Counted from the stretch's first letter, positions 45,854-56,298 are shown. The stretch is 64,000 bases of DNA from Ardenticatena sp. (GCA_015487975.1 WFOS01000049.1:1-64000); one strand, 5' to 3'. The notes: a model not told the origin generated them from the sequence alone. Numbers and translations are program-made.

Positions 45854-46380
45854 GCACACGATACATGACCTATGTAGATGGCCGCGAAGAGCCCGTCGAA
45901 ATCATCATTCACGTGGATGGCACGGTAGAAGTCGATGGCGAACGTGTGGACGTTGACCTGGTGCACATTAGCGACGAGACCATCTACTCCATGCTCCTGG
46001 CGAACCGCTCACACGAAGTCTTTGCCGAATACCAAGGCGAAGGCGAATGGATTTTGCTGGTGGATGGCGAACGCCACGAAGTGCGCGTCGAGGACGAACG
46101 TATGCAACGTCTGCGCCAGTTCGGTGGCGGCACACATGGCCCCGTAGGCGATACCAGTGTGGATGCTCCCATGCCAGGCCTGGTCGTCAAAGTGCTGGTC
46201 GACGTTGGCGATCCCGTCGGCGAAAACCAGCCTGTCGTGATTCTGGAAGCGATGAAAATGGAAAACGAACTGCGTGCACCGGTCGCAGGCGTCATCAAAG
46301 CCGTGCGTGTGCAGCCGGGCACGGCCGTCAACCTGGGCGAATCACTTGTCATCATCGGGCCACCATCCGAAGATACCTGA
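45850..46380 (+). CDS. Biotin carboxyl carrier protein of the acyl-CoA carboxylase
   Basis: A 176-residue protein with a C-terminal biotinyl domain (about 104-176): APMPGLVVKVLVDVGDPV, EAMKMENEL with the biotin-accepting Lys136, and a VQPGTAVNLGESLVII ending. The N-terminal part (about 1-90) is a beta-rich domain like the BT domain that links biotin carboxylase and carrier in propionyl-CoA carboxylases. It is thus a split version of the PccA C-terminus. Translationally coupled to the biotin carboxylase. Confidence 0.9.
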   Translation: MSTRYMTYVDGREEPVEIIIHVDGTVEVDGERVDVDLVHISDETIYSMLLANRSHEVFAEYQGEGEWILLVDGERHEVRVEDERMQRLRQFGGGTHGPVGDTSVDAPMPGLVVKVLVDVGDPVGENQPVVILEAMKMENELRAPVAGVIKAVRVQPGTAVNLGESLVIIGPPSEDT

Positions 46381-46389
46381 GGCATGCAC

Positions 46390-46417
46390 ACGCCCGCCAC
46401 ACTGGCGGGCGTTTTTT
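46390..46417 (+). terminator. Terminator of the carboxylase operon
   Basis: A 10-bp perfect stem ACGCCCGCCA (46390-46399)/TGGCGGGCGT (46403-46412) followed by TTTTTT, ten bases after the last stop. Confidence 0.9.
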
Positions 46418-46531
46418 TGTGCGCATGAGCAGCCCGTTTTTCGTTGAATTTGCACGTTTGCGCAGAAGCAACTACGCTTTGTGACGTGTCCCCTCGTCGA
46501 AGAGCATGCACATGGAAGGAGGAGCCGAGGC

Positions 46532-47752
46532 GTGACATCCATTCTCGATTTTCGCCAGGGCGTGGCACAACGATTGCTACGTGAAGGGCGTCGCTACGAA
46601 GCCCAAGGCAATGTGTCAGCGGCGGCCGATATCTACCGCCGCGCCGTCGAGATGGACCCTGATTTTTGCCCGGCACGCCTGGCTCTTGCCGACCAATACC
46701 GCAAACTGGGGCGTTTCGAAGAAGCCCTGGAACAATGCCGTATCGCCGTCGAATTGATGCCCGACGCCCACACCCATCTGCAACTCGCGCAGATTCTCAT
46801 GGAACTAGGGCATTTCGCCGAAGCTGAAAGTGCCCTGCTGCATGTGTTGCGTGACGAACCCGACAACACCGTGGCACGTTTCACCCTGGCGTTTCTCTAC
46901 TACCGCCGACGTGAGTACGCTCCCGCCATTACCGAGTTTTACCGCGTTGCTCAGCTGGCTCCCAATTGGGCAACGTTTTTCTTTTTGGGCGATTGCTATT
47001 TTTCACAAGACCGTTTCGACGTGGCGCAACGTGTCTGGAAAACCGCGCTCCTTTACGCTACATCCGCCGATGAATTCGACCTGACGCGCAACGCGCTGCA
47101 ACGTGTACGCCGCTACCTTGAATTTTCCACCCGCGATTACACCGACCTGAAAGCCCACTACTACCGCGAAGATGGCGTGGCCTATCTCGGCACTGCCGAA
47201 GATGATGGCGTGCGTATCCCCCCCTACATCTCACATGCGTTCACCTTCCGCGACATTGCCACCACGCTGCGTCGTTTGATCGTGCTCAGTGAAGCGCTTG
47301 GACTGACATTCGATGCGGTGACGCCTGTGGACATTGCCAGTCTGCCACTGGCGCTGGCACTGAGCCGCTGGTGGAACATACGCACTGATCCCCTTTCTAC
47401 CGACCGTGTGCTACTCGTACAGGCACTGGGGCGCGAAGCCTGTTCGCTTCGCATGGTTGCCGAGGAGCATGCGACCGCCGTCACCTTCTGCCTGAGTGTC
47501 AGCTGGCGCGAACCGTGGCTCCCTGATCTGATTGGCGTCGTCGCCCCCCTGCGAAGCAGTGTGCCCTGGTACACTCCCGACGATCCAGACGCTGATGCTC
47601 AATGCCAACTCGACCGTGCCGACCACCTGGCACAAACCATTCTCCACGAGATGCAAACCCTTCCCCCAGAACCTTCGCTCGATGCGCAGTTGGCCTACTA
47701 TACCCAGCGCCACCGCCTGTTGCGCTTTTTGCCTGTCCCGCTTTTCCAATGA
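46532..47752 (+). CDS. TPR-repeat protein of unknown function
   Basis: A 406-residue soluble protein. Residues about 10-200 contain four to five tetratricopeptide repeats (AQGNVSAAADIYRRAVEMDP, LGRFEEALEQCRIAVELMP, LGHFAEAESALLHVL, RREYAPAITEFYRVAQLAP). The C-terminal half (about 205-406) lacks a recognised domain; it includes RIPPYISHAFTF and a putative zincin-like region without the HExxH motif. The GTG start at 46532 is chosen because GGAGGAG lies 7 bases upstream. Probably a scaffold or peptide-binding protein. Confidence 0.75.
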   Translation: MTSILDFRQGVAQRLLREGRRYEAQGNVSAAADIYRRAVEMDPDFCPARLALADQYRKLGRFEEALEQCRIAVELMPDAHTHLQLAQILMELGHFAEAESALLHVLRDEPDNTVARFTLAFLYYRRREYAPAITEFYRVAQLAPNWATFFFLGDCYFSQDRFDVAQRVWKTALLYATSADEFDLTRNALQRVRRYLEFSTRDYTDLKAHYYREDGVAYLGTAEDDGVRIPPYISHAFTFRDIATTLRRLIVLSEALGLTFDAVTPVDIASLPLALALSRWWNIRTDPLSTDRVLLVQALGREACSLRMVAEEHATAVTFCLSVSWREPWLPDLIGVVAPLRSSVPWYTPDDPDADAQCQLDRADHLAQTILHEMQTLPPEPSLDAQLAYYTQRHRLLRFLPVPLFQ

Positions 47753-47816
47753 AAAAAGCCCGGCAAGCCCTTTACACAAGACCTGCCAGGCGTGAACAAC
47801 TGCACCACAGATTGGG

Positions 47817-49430
47817 TCAAATTTCTACAAGCCGCACATCTTCGATACCATCGATGGCTTGAATCTTTGCGAGCACTTCGCCAGACGGTTCCTCATCTAA
47901 CCCAATAGCCATGACCGCCTGCCCACGCGGCTGGTCGCGCCCCACTTGCATAAAACTGATATTCACATCGGCTTCTCCCAGAATTGCCCCCACTTTGCCA
48001 ATCATGCCTGGGCGATCTTGATTGCGACAGAGCAACATGCACCCCTGCAATTCCAAGTCAATCCAGAAGTCGCCAATGCGGATGACACGCGGCGTCCCCC
48101 GCAGGACAGCGCCCTGCACACTGTGATCGTCACCATTGGTCAGACGCACTTCGATCGTTTCGCTCAACCCATCAGTGGCAGTATGGCGCTCTTCCACAAT
48201 ACGTAGACCCCGCTGCTGCGCAAGCAAATCGGCATTGACAAAATTGACATGGTATTCGCCAATGGGTTCCAGCAAGCCTTTGACCACCGCAGCACGCAAC
48301 AGGCGTGTATCATCGTCGAAGGCTCCACGATAGACGATGCGCACTTCGCTCGGACCATGCGCCACCAGCTGCACTGCCAGGCGCGCCAGGCGTTCCGCCA
48401 GGTCCACGTAGGGGCGCAGTTCGCGCAATGTTTCAGGTGCGACCATGGGGGCATTCACCGTCGTTGGGGCAAGGTCCCCACGCAACGACATGAGCACGGC
48501 CCGCGCCACTTCCGTTGCCACACCAATTTGGGCTTCGGTGGTGCTGGCACCCAGGTGTGGTGTGGTCACGATTTTGGGATGGGTGGCAAGGCGGGTATCG
48601 CGCGGTGGTTCTTCGGCGAAGACATCCAGCGCTGCGCCCGCCAGGCGGCCTTCGTCCAGCGCCTGCACAAGCGCATCTTCATCCACAACGCCACCACGTG
48701 CCACGTTGATGAGGTAGGCCGTTGGTTTCATCGAGGCCAACCGTTCGGCGTCGATGAGGTGGCGCGTACTTTCGACCAGAGGGACATGCAGGGAAACGAA
48801 ATCGGCAGTCGCCAGCAACGCTTCCAGCGATACGAGTTCGACCCCCAACGCTTCGGCACGCTCACGCGGCAAGTAGGGGTCGTATGCCAGCACACGCATA
48901 CCGAGCCCGCGTGCCCGCCGTGCCACTTCGCCCCCCACACGTCCAAATCCCACAATGCCCATCACCTTGTCCACCACGGCCGTTCCCACGAAGCGATGAC
49001 GGTCCCATTCGCCACGCTGCATCGCCTGGTGTGCCTGGGGAATGTTGCGCGCCACAGCGAACATGAGGGCAATGGCATGCTCGGCGGCGGCAATGCAATT
49101 GGCGGTGGGCGCATTGACGACGATGATACCGCGCTCGGTGGCGGCACGCAGGTCGATATTGTCCACGCCTGTACCGGCACGGCCAATCACGCGCAAGCGC
49201 TCTCCTGCCTCGATCACATCACGCGTCACTTTGGTGCCGCTCCGCACAATGAGGGCATCATAGTCGGGGATGATTCGCAACAGCTCTTCGTGGGGAATTT
49301 TGTAGCGCGTCTCCACCTCGGCTTCTTCGCGCAGCAACGCCAATCCTGATTCGGCGAGTGGTTCGGTGACGAGAATACGTGTACGTGTTGTTTGGGCAGC
49401 GCGTTCAAGCGATTGGGCAACGTCTTGCAT
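47817..49430 (-). CDS. serA: D-3-phosphoglycerate dehydrogenase
   Basis: First step of serine biosynthesis: oxidises 3-phosphoglycerate with NAD. 537 residues, the long form. The substrate domain flanks the NAD domain with GFGRVGG at 161-167; the catalytic Arg lies in VARGGVVDEDAL, and the His in TTPHLGAST. An intervening allosteric-substrate-binding domain (about 320-450) and an ACT domain (about 465-537, with DRPGMIGKVGAILGEADVNI) would give feedback control by serine. The start at 49430 has GAGGAGG upstream; a longer frame to 49487 is less likely. Confidence 0.94.
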   Translation of the reverse strand: MQDVAQSLERAAQTTRTRILVTEPLAESGLALLREEAEVETRYKIPHEELLRIIPDYDALIVRSGTKVTRDVIEAGERLRVIGRAGTGVDNIDLRAATERGIIVVNAPTANCIAAAEHAIALMFAVARNIPQAHQAMQRGEWDRHRFVGTAVVDKVMGIVGFGRVGGEVARRARGLGMRVLAYDPYLPRERAEALGVELVSLEALLATADFVSLHVPLVESTRHLIDAERLASMKPTAYLINVARGGVVDEDALVQALDEGRLAGAALDVFAEEPPRDTRLATHPKIVTTPHLGASTTEAQIGVATEVARAVLMSLRGDLAPTTVNAPMVAPETLRELRPYVDLAERLARLAVQLVAHGPSEVRIVYRGAFDDDTRLLRAAVVKGLLEPIGEYHVNFVNADLLAQQRGLRIVEERHTATDGLSETIEVRLTNGDDHSVQGAVLRGTPRVIRIGDFWIDLELQGCMLLCRNQDRPGMIGKVGAILGEADVNISFMQVGRDQPRGQAVMAIGLDEEPSGEVLAKIQAIDGIEDVRLVEI

Positions 49431-49487
49431 TGGTCTTCCTCCTCGAAACAATGGTTGGCAAAAAAACCTCTCCCGCAACAAAAGCAA

Positions 49488-49514
49488 ACGGGCGAACTCG
49501 CTGAGTTCGCCCGT
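49488..49514 (-). terminator. Terminator of pnp
   Basis: A 12-bp perfect stem ACGGGCGAACTC (49488-49499)/GAGTTCGCCCGT (49503-49514) with a 3-base loop. On the minus strand it is followed by TTTGCTTTTGTT, 24 bases past the pnp stop. Confidence 0.88.
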
Positions 49515-49537
49515 CGTTGGGTCTTGTTGAGTGGGGG

Positions 49538-51787
49538 TTAGTGGCGTCTGCCACGGCCACCACCACGGCGGCCCCCATCACGTCCACGGCCACCACCACG
49601 GCGGCCATCACTACTTGGGCGGCGCGAGCCACGGTCGGCAGCCTGGGCTTCTTCGAGCGACCAGCCTTCCAGCACAGCCTGACGCGACAGGCGAATTTTG
49701 CCTTCGGGGTCGATGTTGATGACCATGACCATGATTTCATCACCCACCTTGACCACATCTTCCACTTTGTCCACACGGCGGTCGGCCAGTTGCGAAATAT
49801 GCACCAACCCTTCCTGGCCGGGGCGGAGCTGCACGAACGCTCCAAAGTCGGTCACGCGGACCACTTTGCCCGTGTAGATTTTCCCAACTTCGACATCTTC
49901 GGTGTAGTAGCGCACCAGATCTTCAGCGTGTTTGGCTGCTTCGCCATCGGTCGCCGCCAGATAGACCGTCCCATCTTCGGCAATATCCACTTTCACGCCC
50001 GTTTTTTCCTGAATGCTGCGCACGTGTTTGCCACCAGGGCCAATCAAAGCGCCAATTTTCTCCACAGGAATGTGCATGGTGAAGATACGCGGTGCATACG
50101 GCGAGAGTTCGGCACGCGGTTCGGGGATGGTTTCGAGCATGACATCCAGAATGGCCAGGCGTGCCTCACGGGCCTGTGCCAACGCCTGGCGCAGCAGTTC
50201 GAGATCCAGCCCCTTGATTTTGATATCCATCTGCAAGGCGTTGATACCGTCGCGTGTCCCAGCGACCTTGAAATCCATATCGCCGAGGTGGTCTTCCATA
50301 CCCTGAATGTCGGTCAGCACCACAAAACGGCTGGTTTCAGGGTCGCTGATCAGCCCCATCGCAATCCCAGCAACCGGCTTCTTGATGGGGACGCCTGCAT
50401 CCATGAGGGCAAGGGTGCTCGCACAGACACTCGCCATCGAGGTCGAACCATTCGACGAAAGCACTTCGCTCACCACACGAATGGTGTAGGGGAAATTCTT
50501 CTCATCGGGGACCATCGGGCGCAACGCATTTTCGGCCAAATTGCCATGCCCAATCTCACGACGGCGCGGGCCACGCAATGGACGGGCTTCGCCGGTGCTG
50601 AAAGGCGGGAAGTTGTAGTGGTGCATGTAGCGCTTGCTCTCCATGACACCCAGGTCGTCGAGCATTTGCTCCTCACCGATGGTGCCTAACGTCGCAATGC
50701 TGAGCACCTGCGTTTCCCCACGTTGGAACAAGCCCGACCCATGCGAGCGTGGGCTGATTCCCACTGCCGCGTAGAGCGGGCGAATTTCATGCGGCTTGCG
50801 GCCATCTGGGCGAATGCCTTCGTCGAGAATGCGACGGCGTACCGTCTCCTTGACCACATCATCGTAAACGGTTGTGATATCTTCCAGTGGGAATTCGTAC
50901 TCGCCGGTCTCTTCATTGTAGAAAGAAGCTGCTAGTTCTGCTCCCAATGCTGCCAGGGCATCGTTCCGTTCTTCCTTGCTCATAGCCGACGCAATGATTT
51001 CTTCCACGCGTCCGCCCAGCCATTCGCGAACGCGCTGCGCGATTTCGTCGCCTGGCTTATAGACATCGTACTCCATTTCGGGCTTGCCGACCTCGGCTTT
51101 CATGCGATTTTGCAAGGCAATGACGGGCTGGAAAGCACGGTGTGCCAGTTCCAGCGCTCGCAACATGGTTTCTTCATCGACTTCATTCGAAGCGCATTCC
51201 ACCATGTTGATGGCATCCGCCGTCCCGGAGACACGCAAATCGAGGCGGCTGTTTTCGTACTGTGAAACAGTGGGGTTGACGACGAAATTGCCTTCGTCAT
51301 CCAAGGCGATACGCACATGTCCAATGGGTCCCTCGAACGGAATACCGCTAATCGCCAACGCTGCACTCGCCCCAATGACCCCCAACGTATCGAGCGGGTG
51401 TTCCTGGTCATAGCTCAGTGGCGTAACGATGATTTGTACATCGTTGCGGAACCCTTTGGGAAAGAGCGGACGCAACGAGCGGTCGATCAGGCGGCTGTAC
51501 AAAATCGCCGATTCGCTCGGGCGCCCTTCACGGCGGAAAAAGCTCCCCGGAATACGACCGATGGCATACAGGCGTTCTTCGAAATCCACCGTGAGCGGGA
51601 AGAATGTGATACCGGGACGCGGTTCCTTCGAGGCAACCGCGGTCACCAACACCATCGAATCCCCCATGCGCACAGTGACGGCGCCATCGGCTTGTGGGGC
51701 CAGCAACCCCGTCTGAATGATGATTTCCTTGTCGCCAAGGGTTGTCGTGTAGGTCTTAGGCGCTTGTGCCAATTTTCGAACGTCCAT
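49538..51787 (-). CDS. pnp: Polyribonucleotide nucleotidyltransferase (PNPase)
   Basis: Phosphorolytic 3'-5' exoribonuclease. 749 residues: first RNase PH domain (about 8-145), helical linker, second RNase PH domain (about 310-460, with [12 protein letters not shown] and the acidic MDFKVAGT motif), KH domain (about 560-620, [12 protein letters not shown]) and S1 domain (about 628-700). The tail (about 710-749) is a Gly/Arg-rich segment of RGG type, longer than in E. coli or Bacillus PNPase. The start at 51787 follows GGAGGAG. It is downstream of rpsO, separated by a terminator and a large leader hairpin, as in many bacteria with autoregulated pnp. Confidence 0.95.
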   Translation of the reverse strand: MDVRKLAQAPKTYTTTLGDKEIIIQTGLLAPQADGAVTVRMGDSMVLVTAVASKEPRPGITFFPLTVDFEERLYAIGRIPGSFFRREGRPSESAILYSRLIDRSLRPLFPKGFRNDVQIIVTPLSYDQEHPLDTLGVIGASAALAISGIPFEGPIGHVRIALDDEGNFVVNPTVSQYENSRLDLRVSGTADAINMVECASNEVDEETMLRALELAHRAFQPVIALQNRMKAEVGKPEMEYDVYKPGDEIAQRVREWLGGRVEEIIASAMSKEERNDALAALGAELAASFYNEETGEYEFPLEDITTVYDDVVKETVRRRILDEGIRPDGRKPHEIRPLYAAVGISPRSHGSGLFQRGETQVLSIATLGTIGEEQMLDDLGVMESKRYMHHYNFPPFSTGEARPLRGPRRREIGHGNLAENALRPMVPDEKNFPYTIRVVSEVLSSNGSTSMASVCASTLALMDAGVPIKKPVAGIAMGLISDPETSRFVVLTDIQGMEDHLGDMDFKVAGTRDGINALQMDIKIKGLDLELLRQALAQAREARLAILDVMLETIPEPRAELSPYAPRIFTMHIPVEKIGALIGPGGKHVRSIQEKTGVKVDIAEDGTVYLAATDGEAAKHAEDLVRYYTEDVEVGKIYTGKVVRVTDFGAFVQLRPGQEGLVHISQLADRRVDKVEDVVKVGDEIMVMVINIDPEGKIRLSRQAVLEGWSLEEAQAADRGSRRPSSDGRRGGGRGRDGGRRGGGRGRRH

Positions 51788-51827
51788 AAAACTCCTCCAG
51801 AACCTTTCAGATTGTTGTTCTTCTCGC

Positions 51828-51907
51828 CTGGCCCTGGAGGTAGGTACTGGAAAGAACCGCGAAGAGCCTTCGAGGCTCTCTCCAATTCCTACCCCCGCCA
51901 AGGCCAG
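51828..51907 (-). promoter_or_regulatory. Extended leader hairpin of pnp
   Basis: Nested arms pair across 80 bases: CTGGCC (51828-51833) with GGCCAG (51902-51907), GGTAGG (51839-51844) with CCTACC (51888-51893), TGGA with TCCA, and AGAGCC (51863-51868) with GGCTCT (51874-51879) at the tip. It lies 40 bases upstream of the pnp start. In enterobacteria a leader stem of this kind is cut by RNase III and mediates PNPase autocontrol; here that is inference from position and shape. Confidence 0.6.
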
Positions 51908-51926
51908 AGCGAGTGTTGCCAAACGA

Positions 51927-51964
51927 AAAAGCGAGCAGATGGGATTGCCATCTACTCGCTTTTC
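51927..51964 (-). terminator. Terminator between rpsO and pnp
   Basis: Stem AAAAGCGAG-AGATGG with CCATCT-CTCGCTTTT (one mismatch pair in the middle), with T runs on the minus-strand side, 33 bases after the rpsO stop. Read-through would carry transcription into pnp. Confidence 0.8.
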
Positions 51965-51996
51965 AGGCCATCACATCACACTCCAACCGACACACC

Positions 51997-52266
51997 TTAC
52001 TTGCGCAGGCCCAGCCGCTCGATGATTTCCTTGTAGCGCTGGTAATCCTTCTGCTGGAGGTAGCGCAACAAGCGGCGGCGCTGGCCTACCAGTTTCAGAA
52101 GCCCACGACGCGAGTGGTGGTCGTGTTTGTGCACTTTGAGGTGCTCGGTCAAATAGTTGATACGAGCCGTCAGCAGCGCGATTTGCACTTCAGGCGAACC
52201 CGTATCCCCTTCGAAACGCTGGAATTCCTTGATGATTGCTTCTTTCTGTGCCTTATCGAGCGCCAT
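51997..52266 (-). CDS. rpsO: 30S ribosomal protein S15
   Basis: Primary 16S rRNA-binding protein of the small subunit platform. 89 residues, exactly the family length, with the hallmark segments [38 protein letters not shown] and the C-terminal [25 protein letters not shown]-like end. The start at 52266 follows GAGGAGG by 5 bases. rpsO-pnp order is widely conserved. Confidence 0.97.
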   Translation of the reverse strand: MALDKAQKEAIIKEFQRFEGDTGSPEVQIALLTARINYLTEHLKVHKHDHHSRRGLLKLVGQRRRLLRYLQQKDYQRYKEIIERLGLRK

Positions 52267-52535
52267 GAAAAGCCTCCTCATCCTAACACCCGTCGGCCCG
52301 CTCGCAAGGCCGGGGGCTCGTTGTTCTCGTCTTACAGCCCGCGTAGTATAGCATCGGCATGAAATCGCGCAAAGTTTTGGGCCAGGGAACACCCCGATAC
52401 ATGCTGCAACTTGCGCCATTGCAGCCCCATCCAGATGGGCGGAAGCGCTTTCGACGCCAAGGTCTGCTTGAATTTTCGCCCCAATATCTTTACAATGAAG
52501 TCCACGCCCGAGTATCCATACACCAGGAGCCCCAT

Positions 52536-53390
52536 ATGATTGGCAAACAGTTTGCCAGACGAAGCAAAGAGATTGTGTTGCGTTCCGTCAACCGTGCCTA
52601 CCAGGCGTCGCACAAGCCGTTTCGCACCACAACCCGCGACGGTATTCCTCTTGCGGGGGTGCATTTGTATCGCCATACTCCCACCGTCGTCATCTACGCA
52701 CACGGCTTTCTGAGCAACAAACACCATCGCGCAGTACCACGCTTCGTCGAACAGATTGCCACCCAGTTCGACGCTATTGCGTTCGATTTTCGCGGACATG
52801 GTGAAAGCGGTGGTCAGGCCACCTTTGGCGAACTCGAGGTGCTGGATGTGGAGGCTATCGTGCAGTATGCCCGTGCTCAGGGCTACCGCCACATCATCAC
52901 CGTCGGCAGTAGCATGGGTGGCGCGGCTGTGCTTCTTCACGCTGCACTCTTCGGCGGCGTGGATGGCGTTGCCACGATTGGCGCGGTGGGGCATGTGCGC
53001 TACATGCGCAGTGGCACCGCATCACTAGGGTTGCGCTTCTTATTCGGCACGCGCATCGGGCGGCTTGCAGCCGAAGTGGGGCGTGGCACACGTATTGGAC
53101 ACTTGCGCCTCAGTGTGTCCCCCATCGACGTCGTACATCGCATCCGCGAGCCAGTGCTCTTCATTCATGGCGAATGGGACCCACTCATCACCCCCGATTC
53201 GGCACTGGCACTCTACGAACGTGCTGTCGAACCCAAAACGTTGCGTCTGTTGCCCCGGACAGGACACGACATCCCGATCCTGACGCTGCAAACCGCCGAC
53301 TTTTTGACAAGCTGGATACGTCAAGCCATTCTACGTCAACACAATGCCGCCTCGACGCCAAAAGATGCCACACGAACAAAGCAAATCTGA
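52536..53390 (+). CDS. Alpha/beta-hydrolase (serine hydrolase family)
   Basis: A 284-residue hydrolase. HGF in YAHGFLS (55-59) forms the oxyanion region, Ser126 is the nucleophile in GSSMGG, Asp215 lies in GEWDPLI and His244 in RTGHD, all in standard order. FDFRGHGES is also typical of lysophospholipase/esterase-like members. Substrate unknown. No signal peptide, so cytoplasmic. ATG at 52536 with AGGAG upstream; the long in-frame extension back to 52359 would overlap the rpsO leader and lacks a site. It lies 28 bases before the mutase gene and may be co-transcribed. Confidence 0.85.
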   Translation: MIGKQFARRSKEIVLRSVNRAYQASHKPFRTTTRDGIPLAGVHLYRHTPTVVIYAHGFLSNKHHRAVPRFVEQIATQFDAIAFDFRGHGESGGQATFGELEVLDVEAIVQYARAQGYRHIITVGSSMGGAAVLLHAALFGGVDGVATIGAVGHVRYMRSGTASLGLRFLFGTRIGRLAAEVGRGTRIGHLRLSVSPIDVVHRIREPVLFIHGEWDPLITPDSALALYERAVEPKTLRLLPRTGHDIPILTLQTADFLTSWIRQAILRQHNAASTPKDATRTKQI

Positions 53391-53418
53391 CAGATGATTC
53401 ATCACAAAGGAGTGAGCT

Positions 53419-55107
53419 ATGAAGCTTTTCAACCCGGAAGCCCTCGATCATCTTACCGAACACGAACAACAATGGGAAGAGACGACCGTCCAAAAAAGCA
53501 TCTCGCGTTTTCCTGAACGCTATCCTGATTTCAGCACCATGTCGGGCGTGCCTATCAAACGCCTCTACACCCCGCTCGACCTCGCCGATATGGACTATGA
53601 GCAATCGCTTGGCTTCCCTGGTGAATACCCCTTCACCCGCGGTATCCACGCCACCATGCACCGTGGCCGCCTCTGGACGATGCGCATGTTTGCTGGTTTT
53701 GGAAGCGCCGAAGAAACCAACGCCCGCTTCAGATACCTGCTGGAACAGGGGCAAACCGGGCTCTCGATTGCGTTCGACCTGCCCACCCTCTACGGCTACG
53801 ATACCGACGACCCGCATGCCGAAGGAGAATTTGGCATCTGTGGCGTGGCATGCAGCTCCTTGCGCGACATGGAAATTCTCCTGGATGGCCTGCCGCTGGA
53901 TAAAATCACCACGTCGATGACCATCAACAGCCCCGCGGCGATTATCTGGGCAATGTACATCGTGGCGGCCGAAAAGCGGGGTATTCCACGCCACAAGCTG
54001 GGTGGGACCATCCAGAATGACATTCTCAAAGAATACATCGCCCAAAAAGAATTCATCTTCCCCCCCGAACCATCCATGCGCCTTGTCACCGATACCATCG
54101 AATTTGGCGCCAAAGAAATGCCCAAATGGAACCCCATCTCCGTTTCCGGCTACCACATCCGCGAAGCCGGGAGTACCGCCGTGCAGGAGCTGGCCTTCAC
54201 CCTGAGCGATGGCTTCGAGTACGTGCGCTGGGCGCTCGACCGAGGGCTCGACATCGACGAATTTGCCCCACGCATCTCCTTCTTCTTCAACGCACACAAC
54301 GACTTTTTCGAGGAAATCGCCAAATTCCGCGCAGCCCGTCGCATCTGGGCCCGTGAAATGCGCGAAACCTTTGGCGCTAAAAACCCTCGTTCGTGGCTCA
54401 TGCGCTTCCACACGCAAACCTCGGGCGTCAGCCTGACAGCACAACAACCCCTCAACAATGTGGCACGGGTGGCCATCCAGGCACTGGCTGCTGTGCTGGG
54501 TGGCACACAAAGCCTGCACACCAACTCCATGGACGAAGCACTAGCGCTCCCAAGCGAAGCCGCTGTGACGGTCGCACTCCGCACACAGCAAATCATTGCC
54601 CACGAAAGTGGCGTGACCAACACCGTGGACCCGCTCGGTGGCTCGTACTTCGTCGAGGCGCTGACCAACGAAGTGGAGCGGCAAGCCTACGAATACTTCC
54701 ATCGCATCGAAGAGATTGGCGGGGTGCTGCCCGCTATCGAACAGGGCTTCTTCCAGCGGGAAATTGCCGAAGCCTCAGCACGATTCCAATGGGAAGTCGA
54801 AACCAAGCGGCGCATCATCGTGGGGGTCAATGAATACACGATGGCAGAAGAAGTCGAAATCCCCATCTTGAAGATGGACGAGGCCGGCTATGAACGCCAG
54901 GTACGCCGCTTGAACGAAGTCCGCCGCACACGCGACAACCGTGCTGTGCGCCAACGCCTTGCCGAATTGCGCCAGGCTGCCCAACGTGACGACGTCAACC
55001 TCATGTACCCCATCATCGAGGCGGTGAAAGAATACGCCACTCTGCAAGAAATGATGGACGTGCTGCGTGAAGTCTGGGGTGAATACCGCGAGCCGTTGAT
55101 TGTCTGA
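53419..55107 (+). CDS. Methylmalonyl-CoA mutase large-subunit catalytic domain
   Basis: 562 residues matching the TIM-barrel substrate-binding half of methylmalonyl-CoA mutase: [11 protein letters not shown] near 70, [14 protein letters not shown] near 118-130, [33 protein letters not shown] and [17 protein letters not shown]. The C-terminal B12-binding domain (DxHxxG) is absent, so a separate small subunit is needed, as in archaea and several Chloroflexota. Isobutyryl- or ethylmalonyl-CoA mutase are alternatives that need closer comparison. It would use methylmalonyl-CoA made by the carboxylase at 42.8-46.4 kb and yield succinyl-CoA. Start supported by AAAGGAG. Confidence 0.9.
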   Translation: MKLFNPEALDHLTEHEQQWEETTVQKSISRFPERYPDFSTMSGVPIKRLYTPLDLADMDYEQSLGFPGEYPFTRGIHATMHRGRLWTMRMFAGFGSAEETNARFRYLLEQGQTGLSIAFDLPTLYGYDTDDPHAEGEFGICGVACSSLRDMEILLDGLPLDKITTSMTINSPAAIIWAMYIVAAEKRGIPRHKLGGTIQNDILKEYIAQKEFIFPPEPSMRLVTDTIEFGAKEMPKWNPISVSGYHIREAGSTAVQELAFTLSDGFEYVRWALDRGLDIDEFAPRISFFFNAHNDFFEEIAKFRAARRIWAREMRETFGAKNPRSWLMRFHTQTSGVSLTAQQPLNNVARVAIQALAAVLGGTQSLHTNSMDEALALPSEAAVTVALRTQQIIAHESGVTNTVDPLGGSYFVEALTNEVERQAYEYFHRIEEIGGVLPAIEQGFFQREIAEASARFQWEVETKRRIIVGVNEYTMAEEVEIPILKMDEAGYERQVRRLNEVRRTRDNRAVRQRLAELRQAAQRDDVNLMYPIIEAVKEYATLQEMMDVLREVWGEYREPLIV

Positions 55108-55127
55108 ACCATTCACCAAGGCAAAAG

Positions 55128-55159
55128 AAAACGGCACGGTTGCATCACCGTGCCGTTTT
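55128..55159. terminator. Terminator between mutase and thiamine-binding protein
   Basis: A 13-bp perfect stem AAAACGGCACGGT (55128-55140)/ACCGTGCCGTTTT (55147-55159) followed by further T residues, shared by convergent genes. Confidence 0.92.
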
Positions 55160-55176
55160 TTTCTCCCTGATACGGA

Positions 55177-56298
55177 TTAGCGCAAGACAATCTCGGTCCA
55201 GCGTTCAATCCATTCCTCACGATGCGCCTCGATGTCCTCAGGCGGTACCACTGCAGGCTTTTCAGCCACCACACCATGCTTCACGAAAACCTCAGGCAAC
55301 TCGACATCCGGGCGTGCCGGGAAGACGAACATTTGCAGCGGAATATCTTCCTGGAAGGTGGGCGAAAGCATGAAATCGAGCAAGGCTTTCCCCAAATCGG
55401 GGTTGGCGGCGTTTTTCAGCAAGCCTGCAAACTCGATCTGGCGGAAGCAGGTATTGTCGGCAACGATGGCTTCGGTCGGTGCTTCTTCGGGTTGTGGGTC
55501 AGCAAAATAGACTTCGGCCACAGGGCTTGTGGCATAACTGACAACGATGGGGCGTGTCCCTTCACCACTGCCACCGCTAAACTGCCCATAGTAGGCATCT
55601 TCCCAACCATCTGTAACCAGCACATCATTCGCACGCATCTCGCGCCAGAAATCTTCCCAGGTGTCGTCACCTTCCGTACCAAAAGCGCCAATCGTGGTCA
55701 GCATGAAGGCCAACCCCGGCGACGACGTGGCAGGGTTTTCCACCACCGTCAAACCTTTGTACTCGGGCTTGGTCAGATCACGCAGAGAGCGCGGCTTGGG
55801 CAAGTTGTTGGCAGCAAAGTATTCCTTGTCAATGTTCAAGCAGACATCGCCCCAGTCAATCGGCACCAAGCGATTCTGGGGGTCGAGTTTGAGGTCGTCA
55901 GGCACCTGTTCCAGCCCCGCCGGCACATATGGCTCGGTCATATCGGCATCCAACGCCCGGCTCAGGAAGGTATTGTCTACCCCAAAAATTACATCCGCCA
56001 GAGGGTTCTCTTTGCTCAAAATGGCTTGGTTGAGCATCGTGCCGGTATCGCCCCCCTTCACAAACTCGATGGTGGCATTATGCTCGGCTTCGAATGCAGC
56101 CACCACTTCCTCACTGATGCTGAAACTGTCGTGCGAGAGCAAACGCACAACACGAGGCTCATTGGTCTGCGTTTCACCAGCGGCTTCTTCTTGCGTCGCC
56201 GATTCCGTCGGTTGCGTACGTTCTTCACCACCGCACGCCGTAACAGCCAGTGCGAGGACCAACACCAAACTCCACAGCCACAACCATTTCGTCCGCAT
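55177..56298 (-). CDS. thiB: Thiamine ABC transporter substrate-binding lipoprotein
   Basis: A 373-residue lipoprotein with a signal peptide ending in the lipobox VTAC (Cys22) and a Thr/Glu-rich linker. The rest is a periplasmic-binding-protein type II fold like ThiB/TbpA: RVVRLLSHDSFS near 49, FVKGGDTGTMLNQ near 78-90, PLADVIFGVDN and the WGDVCLNID and VVENPATSSPG segments. In the cell it would capture thiamine outside the membrane. Control by a TPP riboswitch just upstream supports this. No permease or ATPase gene is next to it. The start at 56298 has GAGGAGG upstream. Confidence 0.92.
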   Translation of the reverse strand: MRTKWLWLWSLVLVLALAVTACGGEERTQPTESATQEEAAGETQTNEPRVVRLLSHDSFSISEEVVAAFEAEHNATIEFVKGGDTGTMLNQAILSKENPLADVIFGVDNTFLSRALDADMTEPYVPAGLEQVPDDLKLDPQNRLVPIDWGDVCLNIDKEYFAANNLPKPRSLRDLTKPEYKGLTVVENPATSSPGLAFMLTTIGAFGTEGDDTWEDFWREMRANDVLVTDGWEDAYYGQFSGGSGEGTRPIVVSYATSPVAEVYFADPQPEEAPTEAIVADNTCFRQIEFAGLLKNAANPDLGKALLDFMLSPTFQEDIPLQMFVFPARPDVELPEVFVKHGVVAEKPAVVPPEDIEAHREEWIERWTEIVLR

